NCBI RefSeq assembly: GCF_003628305.1
Contig: NZ_RBZM01000008.1
Location: 62,001 to 126,000, forward strand
Direction: 5' to 3'
DNA length: 64,000 nt
Source: Cohnella endophytica
Lineage (GTDB): Bacteria; Bacillota; Bacilli; Paenibacillales; Paenibacillaceae
A program made the translations under genes and the position numbers. Under the pieces are notes generated by a model, which saw nothing but the letters and a program-made list of their open reading frames with translations, did not search any database and was not told the origin of the DNA. Of this stretch, positions 41,404 to 50,955 are shown one piece after another (position 1 is the first letter of the stretch; every line of letters begins with the position of its first letter).

Positions 41404-43713
41404 ATGGATAGAACGAATCGGACGGAGCGATATGAAGTCGTTGTTTGCGGCGGCGGTTTGGCGGGATTTTGCGCTGCGGTGGCTGCCGCTAGACAAGGCG
41501 CGCGAACCTGTCTCGTGCAGGATCGGCCGGTATTCGGAGGCAACAGTTCGTCCGAAGTCCGGGTAACTCCGCACGGTGCGGCGGCTTTTCACGCTTACGC
41601 GAAAGAAACCGGAATTATTTCGGAGCTAATGATAGAAGAACGGGCGGCCAACCACGAAACGATATTCGAGAACGGCTGGACGAACAGCGTATGGGACATG
41701 ACGATGTACGACTTGGCCATGCGTACGCCGAATCTGACCTTCCATCTGAACACGTCGATCCTGGATGTCCGAATGAACGGCACGAGGCGAATCGGGTCGG
41801 TCGTCTGTCTCGTCGCGAACGCGGAAGTCGAGCTCGAGCTGTTCGCGGAAGTGTTCGTCGACTGCACGGGAGACGGCATCGTCGCGGATCGCGCGGGATG
41901 CGAATGGCGCATGGGCTCGGAAGCGCGGGAGGAATTCGACGAGCCGCATGCTCCTGCTCAGGCGAGCGGGGACGTGATGGGGAGTTCGATTCATTTCAAG
42001 ACGAAGGACACGGGGGCTCCCGCGCCGTTCGTCGCGCCGGACTGGGCGGCCAAGCTGGACGATCCGGACTTCTTCTATAAGCAGGGGCGCAATCCCAACG
42101 ACGTGCGCGGCGGTTATTGGTGGATCGAGATCGGCGTGCCTTGGCACACGATCAACGGGAACGAGGATATTCGCCATGAGCTGACGAAGTACGCGCTTGG
42201 CGTCTGGGATTGGATCAAGAACAAAGATCCGAATACGATGGAACTGGCCAAGAACCACGCGCTGGATTGGATCGGCCAAGTGCCCGGCAAGCGGGAAAGC
42301 CGCCGCATCATGGGACAATATCTCATGACCGAGCACGATCCACTGAACAAGACCGTATTCGAGGACGAGATCGCCTACGGCGGATGGTTCCTTGACTTGC
42401 ATACGCCGGGCGGTCTGCTTGCGCCTACCAGCGAGCCGGCGAGCGCCGAAGGCTATGTGGAGACGACTTCGTATATGGTTAAAAGCTATTGCGGCCCTTA
42501 CGGCATCCCTCTGCGTTCGACGATTTCCAAGGACGTCGACAATCTGATGATGGCCGGCCGCAACATTAGCGTCACGCACGCGGCGCTCGGCACCGTGCGC
42601 GTCATGGGAACGACGGCGATCGTCGGACAAGCGGTCGGCACGTCGGCGGCGATCGCGTTGCGGCGGGGCATTCCGATCGCGGACGTACCAAGCCGCGCGA
42701 TTCGCGAAGTGAAACAGACGCTGCTCCGGGACGGCTGCTTCCTGCCGAACAGCGCGAACGAGGACGAGGCGGACTTGGCGCGCGGCGCTCTCGTTACGGC
42801 AAGCAGCCAGGAAGCTTGCACGGGTTCCGGGGTGCAAATCGGCGATACTGCGGAACGGAAGCTGTTTCCCGAGGACGAACATCTTCGTCAACGCAAGGGA
42901 CAGTGGCTCGCCATCGCGGAAGAAGCGACGTTAAACCGGGTTTCCGTATGCTTGTCGAACTTATCCGACATCGCGCAGACGGTGGAAGCGGTCATCCTTC
43001 CGATGCAGCATATTTGGGATTATCGGACGGAGCTGGGCGAGCCGCCGCTGGCGACGACCGTTCTGACGATCGCTCCCGGCGCGCATCAGTGGATCGATTG
43101 GGACGTCGGATTGAATCGGGAAACCGGCTTGAAGCCGACCAGTTACGTCCGCCTGGATTTGCTGGCCAATCCGCATGTGGCGTGGCACTTGGGAGAAATC
43201 GTCGTTCCCGGACACGCCTGCGCCTACGAGATGGGCGAAGGGAAAATGCGACGGGATTGGAACGGTCCGACGAGAAGCTTCCGGGTCGATCCTCCGCAAC
43301 GTAGCTTCGGGCCGGAGCAAGTTCTTAGCGGCGTGACGCGCCCGCATCGCTATACGAATCTATGGCGTTCGGATAGCGGCGAGAAGCTACCGCAATGGCT
43401 AGAGCTATCGTGGAGCGATCGGCAAGAGATCGGTCACGTGGAATTAACCTTCCCCGGCCATTTGTTATGGGAGTATCGCGGATATGCGCCGTTCTACCGC
43501 GACCCGCAGTGTCCGAAGGACTACCGGATCGAAGCTTGGACGGAGGACAGTTGGGTGCAAGTATTGGCGGTCGCAGGGAATTATCACCGCCACCGTCGCC
43601 ACCGGTTGGAGAAGAGCGTTCTCACGGAGAAGCTGAGAGTCGTGATCGAGGCAACGAACGGAGATCCGTCCGCGGCGATCTACGAGGTGCGCTGTTATAG
43701 GCCTTCAAAGTAA
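41404..43713 (+). CDS. FAD-dependent oxidoreductase with C-terminal beta domain
   Basis: The 769-residue protein begins with a Rossmann FAD site (EVVVCGGGLAGFCAAVAAA, near 9-27) and GGNSSSEVRVTPHG, typical of the FAD_oxidored family found in bacterial polysaccharide-use loci. The NAD/FAD second site DNLMMAGRNISVTHAALGTV lies near 380. The last ~300 residues form beta-rich modules, possibly carbohydrate-binding. There is no signal peptide. ATG 41404 follows GGGGGCAGGGAG. It is probably co-transcribed with the M14-like gene. The substrate is unknown; oxidation of a sugar or glycoside is likely. Confidence 0.82.
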   Translation: MDRTNRTERYEVVVCGGGLAGFCAAVAAARQGARTCLVQDRPVFGGNSSSEVRVTPHGAAAFHAYAKETGIISELMIEERAANHETIFENGWTNSVWDMTMYDLAMRTPNLTFHLNTSILDVRMNGTRRIGSVVCLVANAEVELELFAEVFVDCTGDGIVADRAGCEWRMGSEAREEFDEPHAPAQASGDVMGSSIHFKTKDTGAPAPFVAPDWAAKLDDPDFFYKQGRNPNDVRGGYWWIEIGVPWHTINGNEDIRHELTKYALGVWDWIKNKDPNTMELAKNHALDWIGQVPGKRESRRIMGQYLMTEHDPLNKTVFEDEIAYGGWFLDLHTPGGLLAPTSEPASAEGYVETTSYMVKSYCGPYGIPLRSTISKDVDNLMMAGRNISVTHAALGTVRVMGTTAIVGQAVGTSAAIALRRGIPIADVPSRAIREVKQTLLRDGCFLPNSANEDEADLARGALVTASSQEACTGSGVQIGDTAERKLFPEDEHLRQRKGQWLAIAEEATLNRVSVCLSNLSDIAQTVEAVILPMQHIWDYRTELGEPPLATTVLTIAPGAHQWIDWDVGLNRETGLKPTSYVRLDLLANPHVAWHLGEIVVPGHACAYEMGEGKMRRDWNGPTRSFRVDPPQRSFGPEQVLSGVTRPHRYTNLWRSDSGEKLPQWLELSWSDRQEIGHVELTFPGHLLWEYRGYAPFYRDPQCPKDYRIEAWTEDSWVQVLAVAGNYHRHRRHRLEKSVLTEKLRVVIEATNGDPSAAIYEVRCYRPSK

Positions 43714-43733
43714 AGGGACATACGGGACGCAAA

Positions 43734-43770
43734 GAGAGAGGAACGGGCGAATTCGCCCGTTCCTCTCTCT
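43734..43770. terminator. Bidirectional terminator
   Basis: GAGAGAGGAACGGGCGAA and TTCGCCCGTTCCTCTCTC form a perfect 18-bp stem with almost no loop, placed between the convergent oxidoreductase and yesN-like genes. Confidence 0.85.
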
Positions 43771-43801
43771 TCTGCGTTAGACGAGTGTCGCCGCCTCTCG
43801 C

Positions 43802-45400
43802 TTACATCGTCTTCCGGTACTCCTTGGGAGAGACGCCGTAGTAATTCTTGAACGCCCTGGAAAAGTGGTACAGATTGCCGTAGCCGACCTTCTCCGAGAT
43901 CTCGTTGATCCTCGCGGCGGGGTTCTTGAGCAGCTTATGGGCTTCCTCCATGCGAACCTTGATCAAATAGGCGGTGAAGGTGAGGCCGGTCCGTTCCTTG
44001 AACAGCTTGCTGAAATAAGAGTAGTTCATGGAGACGCGATTGGCGACTTCCGCGAGCTGAAGGTCCCTTCCGAAATGCTCGCGCACGATCGCTTCGGCGA
44101 CGGAGATGACGGTTCCGTCGAGGTTCGACCGCTCGTTCGCGATTTGTTTCACCTGGAAGGCGTAGCCCTTCGCGTATTGTCGCAGCTCGCTTAGCGAACG
44201 GAAAGAAGAGAACGCATGGATGGGCTGACCGCTTTCCTCGGGAAGGAGACGGCCGTTGATATGGCGATGAACCTCGGTTATCATCAGCTCGTACATCGCC
44301 TTGAACGATTCGAAAGGGATTCGCGCCCGCATGGTATCGTCGAACCACTTGTCGATCCATTCTCCTAGGAGCTCCAACTGAAGCGTCTCGGCCGCATGGC
44401 GTAGCTCTTCGATATCTTTCTTGGCGGGAAGAAATTCATCCTCGCGATCTTTAGCGTCGAAAACGGAAGACTCCTCGTAACGCAATACAGGGCAAGACTC
44501 CTGCAGAATCCGATAGGACATCGTCTTTAACGCTTGCTTATATAGCTTGGCCAGTTCGTCCGGCCCGCCCGGTCCGCTGATCGATGCAATCGGCGCCGGA
44601 GCTCTTTCATCTATCGGCATAAGCGAGGCTAGGGTCGTCTTGAGCAATTCCGCGACTTCATCCATCGTCACGGAATCCGCGAAATTAAACACGACGCAAG
44701 GCTGGCCTTGCGCGTCATGGAACGCGAGGAACTTAAGCTCCGTTCCCAATCGGTTCCGGTCGATGAGTCCGCGCAACGCCGAGCCGGCCCGCTCGACGTC
44801 TCTGGCGTCGAACGAAGAGGTGCCGAGGGACAAAAGAGCGATCGCGAATCGCGGGTGAACGAACGGACCTTCGAGCGGTTGCTCGCGATGAGGCGTCTCC
44901 TCCAAGCCGGAGCCGGAGTCGTCCTCGCTGTACACGAGCCGAGCAAGTCTTGCGGCGAGCAATTCCCGCTCGTCCGAGTCCGTTCGATCGCGCCGTCGGA
45001 CGGTCGCCCCCTCTTTGGCGCCTTGCCCGATCGCCGCGATCGCCGCCCGTACTTGGGCCGCCAATTCAGCGGAGCTCGCGGGCTTTAGCAAGTAATCCTG
45101 TGAACCGTATTTGAACGCTTCGCGAACGTATTCGTATTCCCCGTAACCGCTCAGCATGATGAACCGGGTGTCCGGAAGTTGCCCGCGAAGCCGCTTGATG
45201 AGCTCGATTCCGTCCAACTCGGGCATGCGGATGTCCGTAATGATGATATGAGGCCGGATCTCGGTTGCCGTTCGCAACCCTTCAAGTCCGCCGTAAGCGA
45301 CGTGAATCTCGGCAACCCCCGGCACTTGGGCGCGTTCCAGCTTCGCCTTCACGCCGTCGCAGAGCAACGCTTCGTCATCGATGATCAACACGGTATACAT
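43802..45400 (-). CDS. YesN-type response regulator (receiver + AraC HTH)
   Basis: The 532-residue protein has an N-terminal receiver (IIDDEALL, phospho-acceptor Asp in IIITDIRMPELDG near 55, Lys in YLLKPAS) and a C-terminal AraC-type double HTH (LAEVANRVSMNYSYFSKLFKE; RINEISEKVGYGNLYHFSRAF; YYGVSPKEYRK). The middle ~250 residues are variable. Its start overlaps the end of the sensor kinase gene, so the pair is coupled. YesMN pairs normally activate neighbouring sugar-uptake and glycan-degrading genes, here probably both plus-strand operons that carry the 35-nt element. Confidence 0.92.
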   Translation of the reverse strand: MYTVLIIDDEALLCDGVKAKLERAQVPGVAEIHVAYGGLEGLRTATEIRPHIIITDIRMPELDGIELIKRLRGQLPDTRFIMLSGYGEYEYVREAFKYGSQDYLLKPASSAELAAQVRAAIAAIGQGAKEGATVRRRDRTDSDERELLAARLARLVYSEDDSGSGLEETPHREQPLEGPFVHPRFAIALLSLGTSSFDARDVERAGSALRGLIDRNRLGTELKFLAFHDAQGQPCVVFNFADSVTMDEVAELLKTTLASLMPIDERAPAPIASISGPGGPDELAKLYKQALKTMSYRILQESCPVLRYEESSVFDAKDREDEFLPAKKDIEELRHAAETLQLELLGEWIDKWFDDTMRARIPFESFKAMYELMITEVHRHINGRLLPEESGQPIHAFSSFRSLSELRQYAKGYAFQVKQIANERSNLDGTVISVAEAIVREHFGRDLQLAEVANRVSMNYSYFSKLFKERTGLTFTAYLIKVRMEEAHKLLKNPAARINEISEKVGYGNLYHFSRAFKNYYGVSPKEYRKTM

Positions 45401-47153
45401 GGTTAATCTCCTCTAGGGACTCCATGTTGCATGGAATCGTAATCTCGGTCTCCGCGAATCGCCCTTCCACGCCGTTCATGCGCAGAGGGTATTCCGTTCC
45501 GTAGAACAGCTTTAATCTTTCGTTAATATTGCCGAGCCCGATGCTTTCCCGATCGCTTCCGGCTATCGGCGCGTATTGGGAAGCGCGGAATCGCTCATTA
45601 AGCAGGGTCAGCCTTTGTTCGGCGATGCCGATTCCGTCGTCGCGCACGACGATCTTCAGCCGGCCGGCCGCATCCAGCGATCCGACGACCTCTACCGTCA
45701 GCGAATCCCGTTGAAAGAAGCCGTGTTTGATGCTGTTCTCGACGATCGGCTGCAAAATGAATTTAATGACCCGAATCGGGAGAAGGGATGCGGGAACGTC
45801 GATCCGCACGCGGAGCCTGTCCCCGTATTTCACCCGCTGCAGGCTGACGTATTGTTCCAAGTGTCTGAGCTCCGCTTCCAGCGTCGTAAACTTCGATTGG
45901 CCGTCCATGTTGTAGCGCATCATTTTGCCGAAATCGGTCATCGCCTCGGAGACGTCGAACTGCCCGGCCAGCTCCATCTTGGCGCTGAAGATGTCTAACG
46001 TGTTGTAGATGAAATGAGGGTTGATCTGCGACTGAAGCGCGATCAGTTGGGCGTCCTTGTGGATCGTCTCCTTCCGGATCGCGTCGGCCATGAGCCCGGT
46101 AACCTTCCCGAGGAGCAGATTGAACCTTTCCGAGATGACCCCGAATTCGTCGTTCCTCTCGATCGGTATCGGACGGAAACCGGATTCGATTGCCTGATCC
46201 ATCTGCTCGATGCTCCTCTTCATCTTGCGAAGCATCATCTTCAGCATGGAGTAGAAGGCATACAAGAGGACAAGCAACGTCGCGATGAACGCCCAGTTCG
46301 TCGCGACCTGCAACGACATGAGGACGGGCGGCATCTCGGTGGCGAGAATAAGGGAGAGGCGCACGCCGTTTAAGCTCTCCGCGACGAATAGATGGCCCCC
46401 GCTTCGAACGTAGCTTTCATCGGCCGGCCAACCGCCAGTCCCGAGCAAGGGCCAATCTCCGTCTTCGATCGGGCGGCCTTGCAGGGCGAGGACGGTTCTT
46501 CGTTCGTCTTCGATCCGAATGGACTGCTTGCCGTCGATGGCGATCGCGGGTCCGAGCAGTTCCCGGGCATTCACGTCGACGACGGTCACGCCGAGCTCCT
46601 TGCCGTCGATGGCGATCATTTTCTGCGCGAAGCTATAGAGATCGTCGCTTGGCGCGGCACCCGGCCGGAACAACCAACGCGACTTCGACTCCGAGCGGAT
46701 GAACGCGTCGTACCAGGGCTCTTTCCGAAGCTTCTCCTCGTAATAGAACGCGCCGAACCCTTCGGGAATCGTCTTGTTGGTCATGTAAACCGATATTTTC
46801 TGAATGTTCACTTTCTGGAAAAGCATGGCGTAATTCAGCAACGGGGACGCGTAATTGAAATAATTGTCGAGGGAAATGTCGTCCGCGGAGTACGGGTCGC
46901 CCAGGAACGACTGAAGGCGATAGTTGTAGGTGATGTTGTTGCTAACGCTTTCAATAAGGTCGATCTTATTCTCGATCGCGTATTTGATTTGCTTCGCGGT
47001 CGTTTGCGAGTTCGAGATTGCCTGCGCTCTCATGTAGCGTTGCGACTGATCGTAGCTGTACATGCCGAGAATTCCGAACGGGAGCAAAATGAAGCAGACG
47101 AAAGCGAGCGTGATTTTGCTCTTCAGGCTCATGGTGTTCATATATCGTCTCAA
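45375..47153 (-). CDS. YesM-type sensor histidine kinase
   Basis: The 592-residue kinase has two membrane helices (~12-32 and ~290-315) around an outer sensor domain, then a HAMP linker, the His_kinase domain (IALQSQINPHFIYNTLDIFSAK, H in NPHFIYN near 395) and an ATPase domain (ILQPIVENSIKHG, DDGIGI, SIGLGNINERLKLFYG). TTG 47153 is chosen because TGGAGG lies 7 nt upstream. The outer domain probably senses a sugar, perhaps with the binding protein. It is divergent from the permease operon. Confidence 0.92.
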   Translation of the reverse strand: MRRYMNTMSLKSKITLAFVCFILLPFGILGMYSYDQSQRYMRAQAISNSQTTAKQIKYAIENKIDLIESVSNNITYNYRLQSFLGDPYSADDISLDNYFNYASPLLNYAMLFQKVNIQKISVYMTNKTIPEGFGAFYYEEKLRKEPWYDAFIRSESKSRWLFRPGAAPSDDLYSFAQKMIAIDGKELGVTVVDVNARELLGPAIAIDGKQSIRIEDERRTVLALQGRPIEDGDWPLLGTGGWPADESYVRSGGHLFVAESLNGVRLSLILATEMPPVLMSLQVATNWAFIATLLVLLYAFYSMLKMMLRKMKRSIEQMDQAIESGFRPIPIERNDEFGVISERFNLLLGKVTGLMADAIRKETIHKDAQLIALQSQINPHFIYNTLDIFSAKMELAGQFDVSEAMTDFGKMMRYNMDGQSKFTTLEAELRHLEQYVSLQRVKYGDRLRVRIDVPASLLPIRVIKFILQPIVENSIKHGFFQRDSLTVEVVGSLDAAGRLKIVVRDDGIGIAEQRLTLLNERFRASQYAPIAGSDRESIGLGNINERLKLFYGTEYPLRMNGVEGRFAETEITIPCNMESLEEINHVYRVDHR

Positions 47154-47256
47154 GCGGCGGCCTCCAAACGGGCGGATGTGGGAATGTCTGAATTATTGGG
47201 TCTTTCACGTATTCGACAAAGGCAAGATCATCCCTTCCGTCGTTGCGCGGCATCCA

Positions 47257-47305
47257 AAATGAAGGTATCAAATCAGAAACGGAGATATTTTTCTAAGCGC
47301 TTTCA
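47257..47305 (+). promoter_or_regulatory. 35-nt element copy 2 with overlapping cre-like box
   Basis: AAATGAAGG-T-ATCAAATCA-G-AAACG-G-AG-A-TATTTT (47257-47291) repeats the element before the M14-like gene. Directly after it, TTCTAAGCGCTTTCA (47291-47305) matches the CcpA cre consensus with one mismatch. Together they suggest activation by YesN and carbon catabolite control of the permease operon. Confidence 0.55.
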
Positions 47306-47384
47306 CGCCGTATAGTTAGTGTCAAGCTGCAGGGAAAGGTGCACATTCCCGCGGCGGTATCAGAGTTTTGGGGAGGCACGAACA

Positions 47385-48347
47385 TTGAATGAGGCTTTAA
47401 GAACGGAACGACGCTTCCGGCCGGCGGAGGCAAAGCTTACGGCCAAGAGCTCGCGCTGGCGCAATCAATTGTCGCTGCAAAGCATGGTCTGGCCCGGCTT
47501 GGCGTTCCTGCTCGTCTTCTCTTACGTGCCGATGTACGGAGTGTTGATCGCATTCAAGGAGTACGATTTGTTCGAGGGAGTCATAGGGTCGCCTTGGGTC
47601 GGTTTCGTTCACTTCCGGGAGTTCTTTAACGATCCGAACTTCCTGAACGTGCTGCGGAATACGCTGGCGATTAACTTGCTTGGTCTCGTTCTCGGATTTC
47701 CGGCGCCGATCCTGTTCGCCCTCTTCTTGAATGAGATTTCGAGCAAGCGCTTCAAAAGCTTCGTGCAGACGGTGTCTTACTTGCCGCATTTCGTCTCGTG
47801 GGTCATCTTCGGCGGCTTGATGCTGACGGTATTGTCCCCATCCAACGGAGCGCTTAACGGCTTGCTCTTGCAGCTCCATCTCATCGACGAGCCGATCAAC
47901 TTCATGGCGAAGACGAACCTGTTCTGGTTCATCATGGTCGGCATGGAAATGCTGAAGGGGATCGGATGGGGCGCCATTATCTACATCGCGGCGATCGCCG
48001 GCGTAGATCAGGAGATGTACGAGGCGGCCAAGATCGACGGAGCGAACCGGTTTCAGAAAATCCGGTACGTGACGATGCCCGCGATCATGGGAACGGTCGT
48101 CATCATGCTGATCTTCGCGATCAGCTCGATTCTCAATACGGGCTTCGAGCAAGTCATGGTCATGCAGAACGCGCTTAACCTGGACGTGAGCGAGACGATC
48201 GATACTTACGTGTACAAAGTCGGGCTTAGCGAAATGAGGTACTCGTACTCAACGGCGGTCGGACTTGCCAAATCGGTCGTGGCCTTGGTCCTGCTGTTCG
48301 GAGCCAACTACGTATCCCGCAAAATCTCGGACAGCAGTTTGTTCTAA
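47385..48347 (+). CDS. ABC permease, LplB/YteP type
   Basis: TTG 47385 follows GGGGAGG at 8 nt and gives a 320-residue permease with six membrane helices and an EAA loop (EMYEAAKIDGANRFQKIRYV). An upstream in-frame GTG (47319) would add 22 residues but has a poor ribosome site. LplB-type permeases import complex oligosaccharides together with a YtcP-type partner, the next gene 14 nt on. No ATPase is encoded; a shared MsmX-like ATPase is likely. Confidence 0.92.
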   Translation: MNEALRTERRFRPAEAKLTAKSSRWRNQLSLQSMVWPGLAFLLVFSYVPMYGVLIAFKEYDLFEGVIGSPWVGFVHFREFFNDPNFLNVLRNTLAINLLGLVLGFPAPILFALFLNEISSKRFKSFVQTVSYLPHFVSWVIFGGLMLTVLSPSNGALNGLLLQLHLIDEPINFMAKTNLFWFIMVGMEMLKGIGWGAIIYIAAIAGVDQEMYEAAKIDGANRFQKIRYVTMPAIMGTVVIMLIFAISSILNTGFEQVMVMQNALNLDVSETIDTYVYKVGLSEMRYSYSTAVGLAKSVVALVLLFGANYVSRKISDSSLF

Positions 48348-48361
48348 GGAGGAAACGTACG

Positions 48362-49252
48362 ATGCGGATTAAATCCAGCGGAGACCGATGGTTCAACGCG
48401 TTTAACGCGGTTCTCATGGCGGCGATCGTCTTCGCTACGCTCGCGCCGTTCTGGTTCGCGCTCGTCGGCGCGTTCAACTCGGGTCTCGATTACATGCGGG
48501 GAAGCGTCTATTTCTGGCCGAGAGAAATCACGCTCGCCAATTTCCGGGCCGTATTCTCGGATAAGACGATCTATCATGCCTATTACGTGACGATAGCCAG
48601 AACGCTAGTCGGCGTGGTCCTCCACGTCGCGTTCACGTCGCTCGTCGCTTACGGCATGTCCCGCAAGGGTCTAGCCGGAAGAAAGATCTACCTCGTCATC
48701 ATGATGTTCACGATGTTCTTCTACGGGGGGATCGTACCGACTTACTTGCTGTACAAGGAAATCGGGCTGCTTAATCATTTTCTCGTCTTTATCATTCCGT
48801 CGATGCTTAGCGTATGGGACATGATCATTATGATGTCGTTCTTCCGGACGATTCCCGAACCGATCGTCGAATCGGCCAAGATCGACGGAGCGGGGGAGTA
48901 TCGCATTTTCGTCCAACTCGTGCTGCCGCTCAGCATGCCGGTACTGGCCGCCATCGCGCTGTTTAACGGGGTGTATCACTGGAACTCCTATATGGACGCG
49001 ATGCTCTTCACGACGAAGTCGTCCCTCGAACCGGTGCAGTTATTTCTGATGCGGATCGTGACGAGTTCTTCCGCCGCGCTGTCTCTCAGCCAAGAAGCGG
49101 GAAGCAATATGCCGGAGGAAGCGAAGAAGCTTAGTCCGGAGACGCTGAAGCTCGCCATGATGATCGCGACGACGGCGCCGATTCTCGTCATCTATCCGTT
49201 CCTGCAAAAATATTTCGTAAAAGGCGTCCTGATCGGTTCCGTAAAAGGGTAA
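48362..49252 (+). CDS. ABC permease, YtcP/LplC type
   Basis: The 296-residue permease has six membrane helices and an EAA loop (EPIVESAKIDGAGEYRIFVQ). The end sequence PFLQKYFVKGVLIGSVKG is characteristic of the YtcP group. ATG 48362 follows TAAGGAGG. It pairs with the LplB-type product of the gene before it. Confidence 0.92.
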   Translation: MRIKSSGDRWFNAFNAVLMAAIVFATLAPFWFALVGAFNSGLDYMRGSVYFWPREITLANFRAVFSDKTIYHAYYVTIARTLVGVVLHVAFTSLVAYGMSRKGLAGRKIYLVIMMFTMFFYGGIVPTYLLYKEIGLLNHFLVFIIPSMLSVWDMIIMMSFFRTIPEPIVESAKIDGAGEYRIFVQLVLPLSMPVLAAIALFNGVYHWNSYMDAMLFTTKSSLEPVQLFLMRIVTSSSAALSLSQEAGSNMPEEAKKLSPETLKLAMMIATTAPILVIYPFLQKYFVKGVLIGSVKG

Positions 49253-49293
49253 ATCAAGTATTCTTATGACAATGACAAAGGGGAGGCAATTCA

Positions 49294-50940
49294 ATGTTAG
49301 GCAAACGGATTTCCGGTCTCGTGCTCGTTCTCTCGCTATTCGGTTCCCTTCTGGCCGCTTGCTCTTCGAACAACAATAAAGAAAACGCTCCGTCCTCGGC
49401 CGCGGCTTCGCAATCGGCGTCGGAGTCGGCTCCGGATGCTTCCGCTTCGGCGTCTCCGGAAGACAAATCTCCGATTACGGTCGACTGGTTCGTTTCATTA
49501 GACTATTACAAGAAGAACTGGGATGCCGTGAATAACCTGCTCGACAAAATGATCACGGACAACACGGGCATCACGATCAACTTTACGTCCGGTAACGACG
49601 ACAAGCTCAGCGCGCTGATCGCGGCCGGCGATCTCCCGGACATCGTCACGCTCGACAAAGGCGCGCCTCAGCGGGGCGTGCTGGAGAAATCGGGTTTGGT
49701 CGCGCCTCTTGACGAGCTGATCAAGCAATATGCGCCGGATTATCAAGTGCCGCAGTCGATTCAGGACTGGTTCCGCAACGCGGACGGACACTTCTACGGC
49801 TATCCGAGCTTTTTCTGGGCGAAGGAGAATATGAAGGACGGCGACCGGATTCGCAGCAACCAGGGCTTGTACGCCCGCAAAGACATCATGGATCAGCTCG
49901 GCATCAAGCCGGAGGACTTCGCGACCAAGGAAGGACTCGTTGCCGCTCTGAAGAAGGTGAAGGACGCCAAGCTGAAATATAACGGCTTCGACGTCACTCC
50001 GGCCTATTACGAAAGCTGGAACATCGAGAACTTCTTCGGCGCGCCGCGCGAGGACGAGCAGGGCAATCTGGTCGACCGCGAATATACGCCGCAAGCGCTC
50101 GAAGCGTACAAGTTCATGAACAGGCTGTACCGCGAAGGGCTGATTCCGCAAGATAGCCAGACGTTGACCAAGGATCAGGTGCAGGAGAAAGTCAACAACG
50201 GCGCCGTCTTCTCGACAACGAATAAGAATATCGACTGGAGCCCGTTGTTCCATACCGATCCGAACGCGCTTTTCGTCCATGTCGGTCCCGTGGCGGGCGA
50301 TAGCGGCAATAAACCGTACGTAGATCCGGTGAATGCCTCCGGATGGACGTTGACGATGATCAATAGCAAAGCCGAGCATCAAGACCGGATCATCAAGTTA
50401 TTCCAATACTTGTCGTCCGAAGAGATGAGCTTAAACGTGAATTACGGTCCGAAGGGCGAGGCTTGGGACTTCGACGAGAACGGCAAAGTCAAGCAATCGG
50501 AGGCGTTCTTGAAGCTGAACGCGGAAGACTCGAACCAAGCGAAGCTGAAGTACGGCAACGACACGTTGGGCTGGTTCATCAACTGGATCCCGATCCAACG
50601 GACGCAGCCGGCCACGGTGGAGCAAGACCAAGTGGCGAAGCTGGAGAACGGTCTCTTCTTCGGCAATTACACTTACAACATGCTGCCTTTCGAGAACATT
50701 ACGCCGCTAGGCGGAACGGAAGAAGCCGGCATCAAGGCGAAGATCGAAGAGAACCGCATCAAGTGGAGAGCGAAAATGATTCTCGCGAAGTCGGAAGAAG
50801 CGGTAGCGAAAGCCTACAACGACGGCATCGAACAAGAGAAGAAGCTTGGATTCGACAAGCTATACGCTTACCAGAACCAGAAGTACCAAGAAGCGAAAAA
50901 GGCGCTCGGACTCGAGCACGCCGGACCGGCGCTTAAATAA
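49294..50940 (+). CDS. Solute-binding lipoprotein of the sugar ABC importer
   Basis: The 548-residue protein has a lipoprotein signal (lipobox LLAACSS, Cys near 23) and a Ser/Ala/Glu-rich linker, then a large binding domain (TGITINFTSGNDDKLSALIAAGDLPDI split across residues ~85-115; MINSKAEHQDRIIKLFQYL later) of the LipO/family 1 type that partners LplB/YtcP permeases. ATG 49294 follows AAGGGGAGG. It lies between the permeases and the GH2 gene, so the imported glycan is probably the GH2 substrate. Confidence 0.9.
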   Translation: MLGKRISGLVLVLSLFGSLLAACSSNNNKENAPSSAAASQSASESAPDASASASPEDKSPITVDWFVSLDYYKKNWDAVNNLLDKMITDNTGITINFTSGNDDKLSALIAAGDLPDIVTLDKGAPQRGVLEKSGLVAPLDELIKQYAPDYQVPQSIQDWFRNADGHFYGYPSFFWAKENMKDGDRIRSNQGLYARKDIMDQLGIKPEDFATKEGLVAALKKVKDAKLKYNGFDVTPAYYESWNIENFFGAPREDEQGNLVDREYTPQALEAYKFMNRLYREGLIPQDSQTLTKDQVQEKVNNGAVFSTTNKNIDWSPLFHTDPNALFVHVGPVAGDSGNKPYVDPVNASGWTLTMINSKAEHQDRIIKLFQYLSSEEMSLNVNYGPKGEAWDFDENGKVKQSEAFLKLNAEDSNQAKLKYGNDTLGWFINWIPIQRTQPATVEQDQVAKLENGLFFGNYTYNMLPFENITPLGGTEEAGIKAKIEENRIKWRAKMILAKSEEAVAKAYNDGIEQEKKLGFDKLYAYQNQKYQEAKKALGLEHAGPALK

Positions 50941-50955
50941 GAGGAGCAAACGCGC

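Noticed and set aside
41626..42891. Long antisense frames in the GC-rich part (also 26551-27798, 46392-47315, 61252-62655, 49498-50382)
   Set aside because: They mirror strongly coding genes on the other strand, are rich in Arg, His and Asp as expected for shadow frames, and lack ribosome sites.
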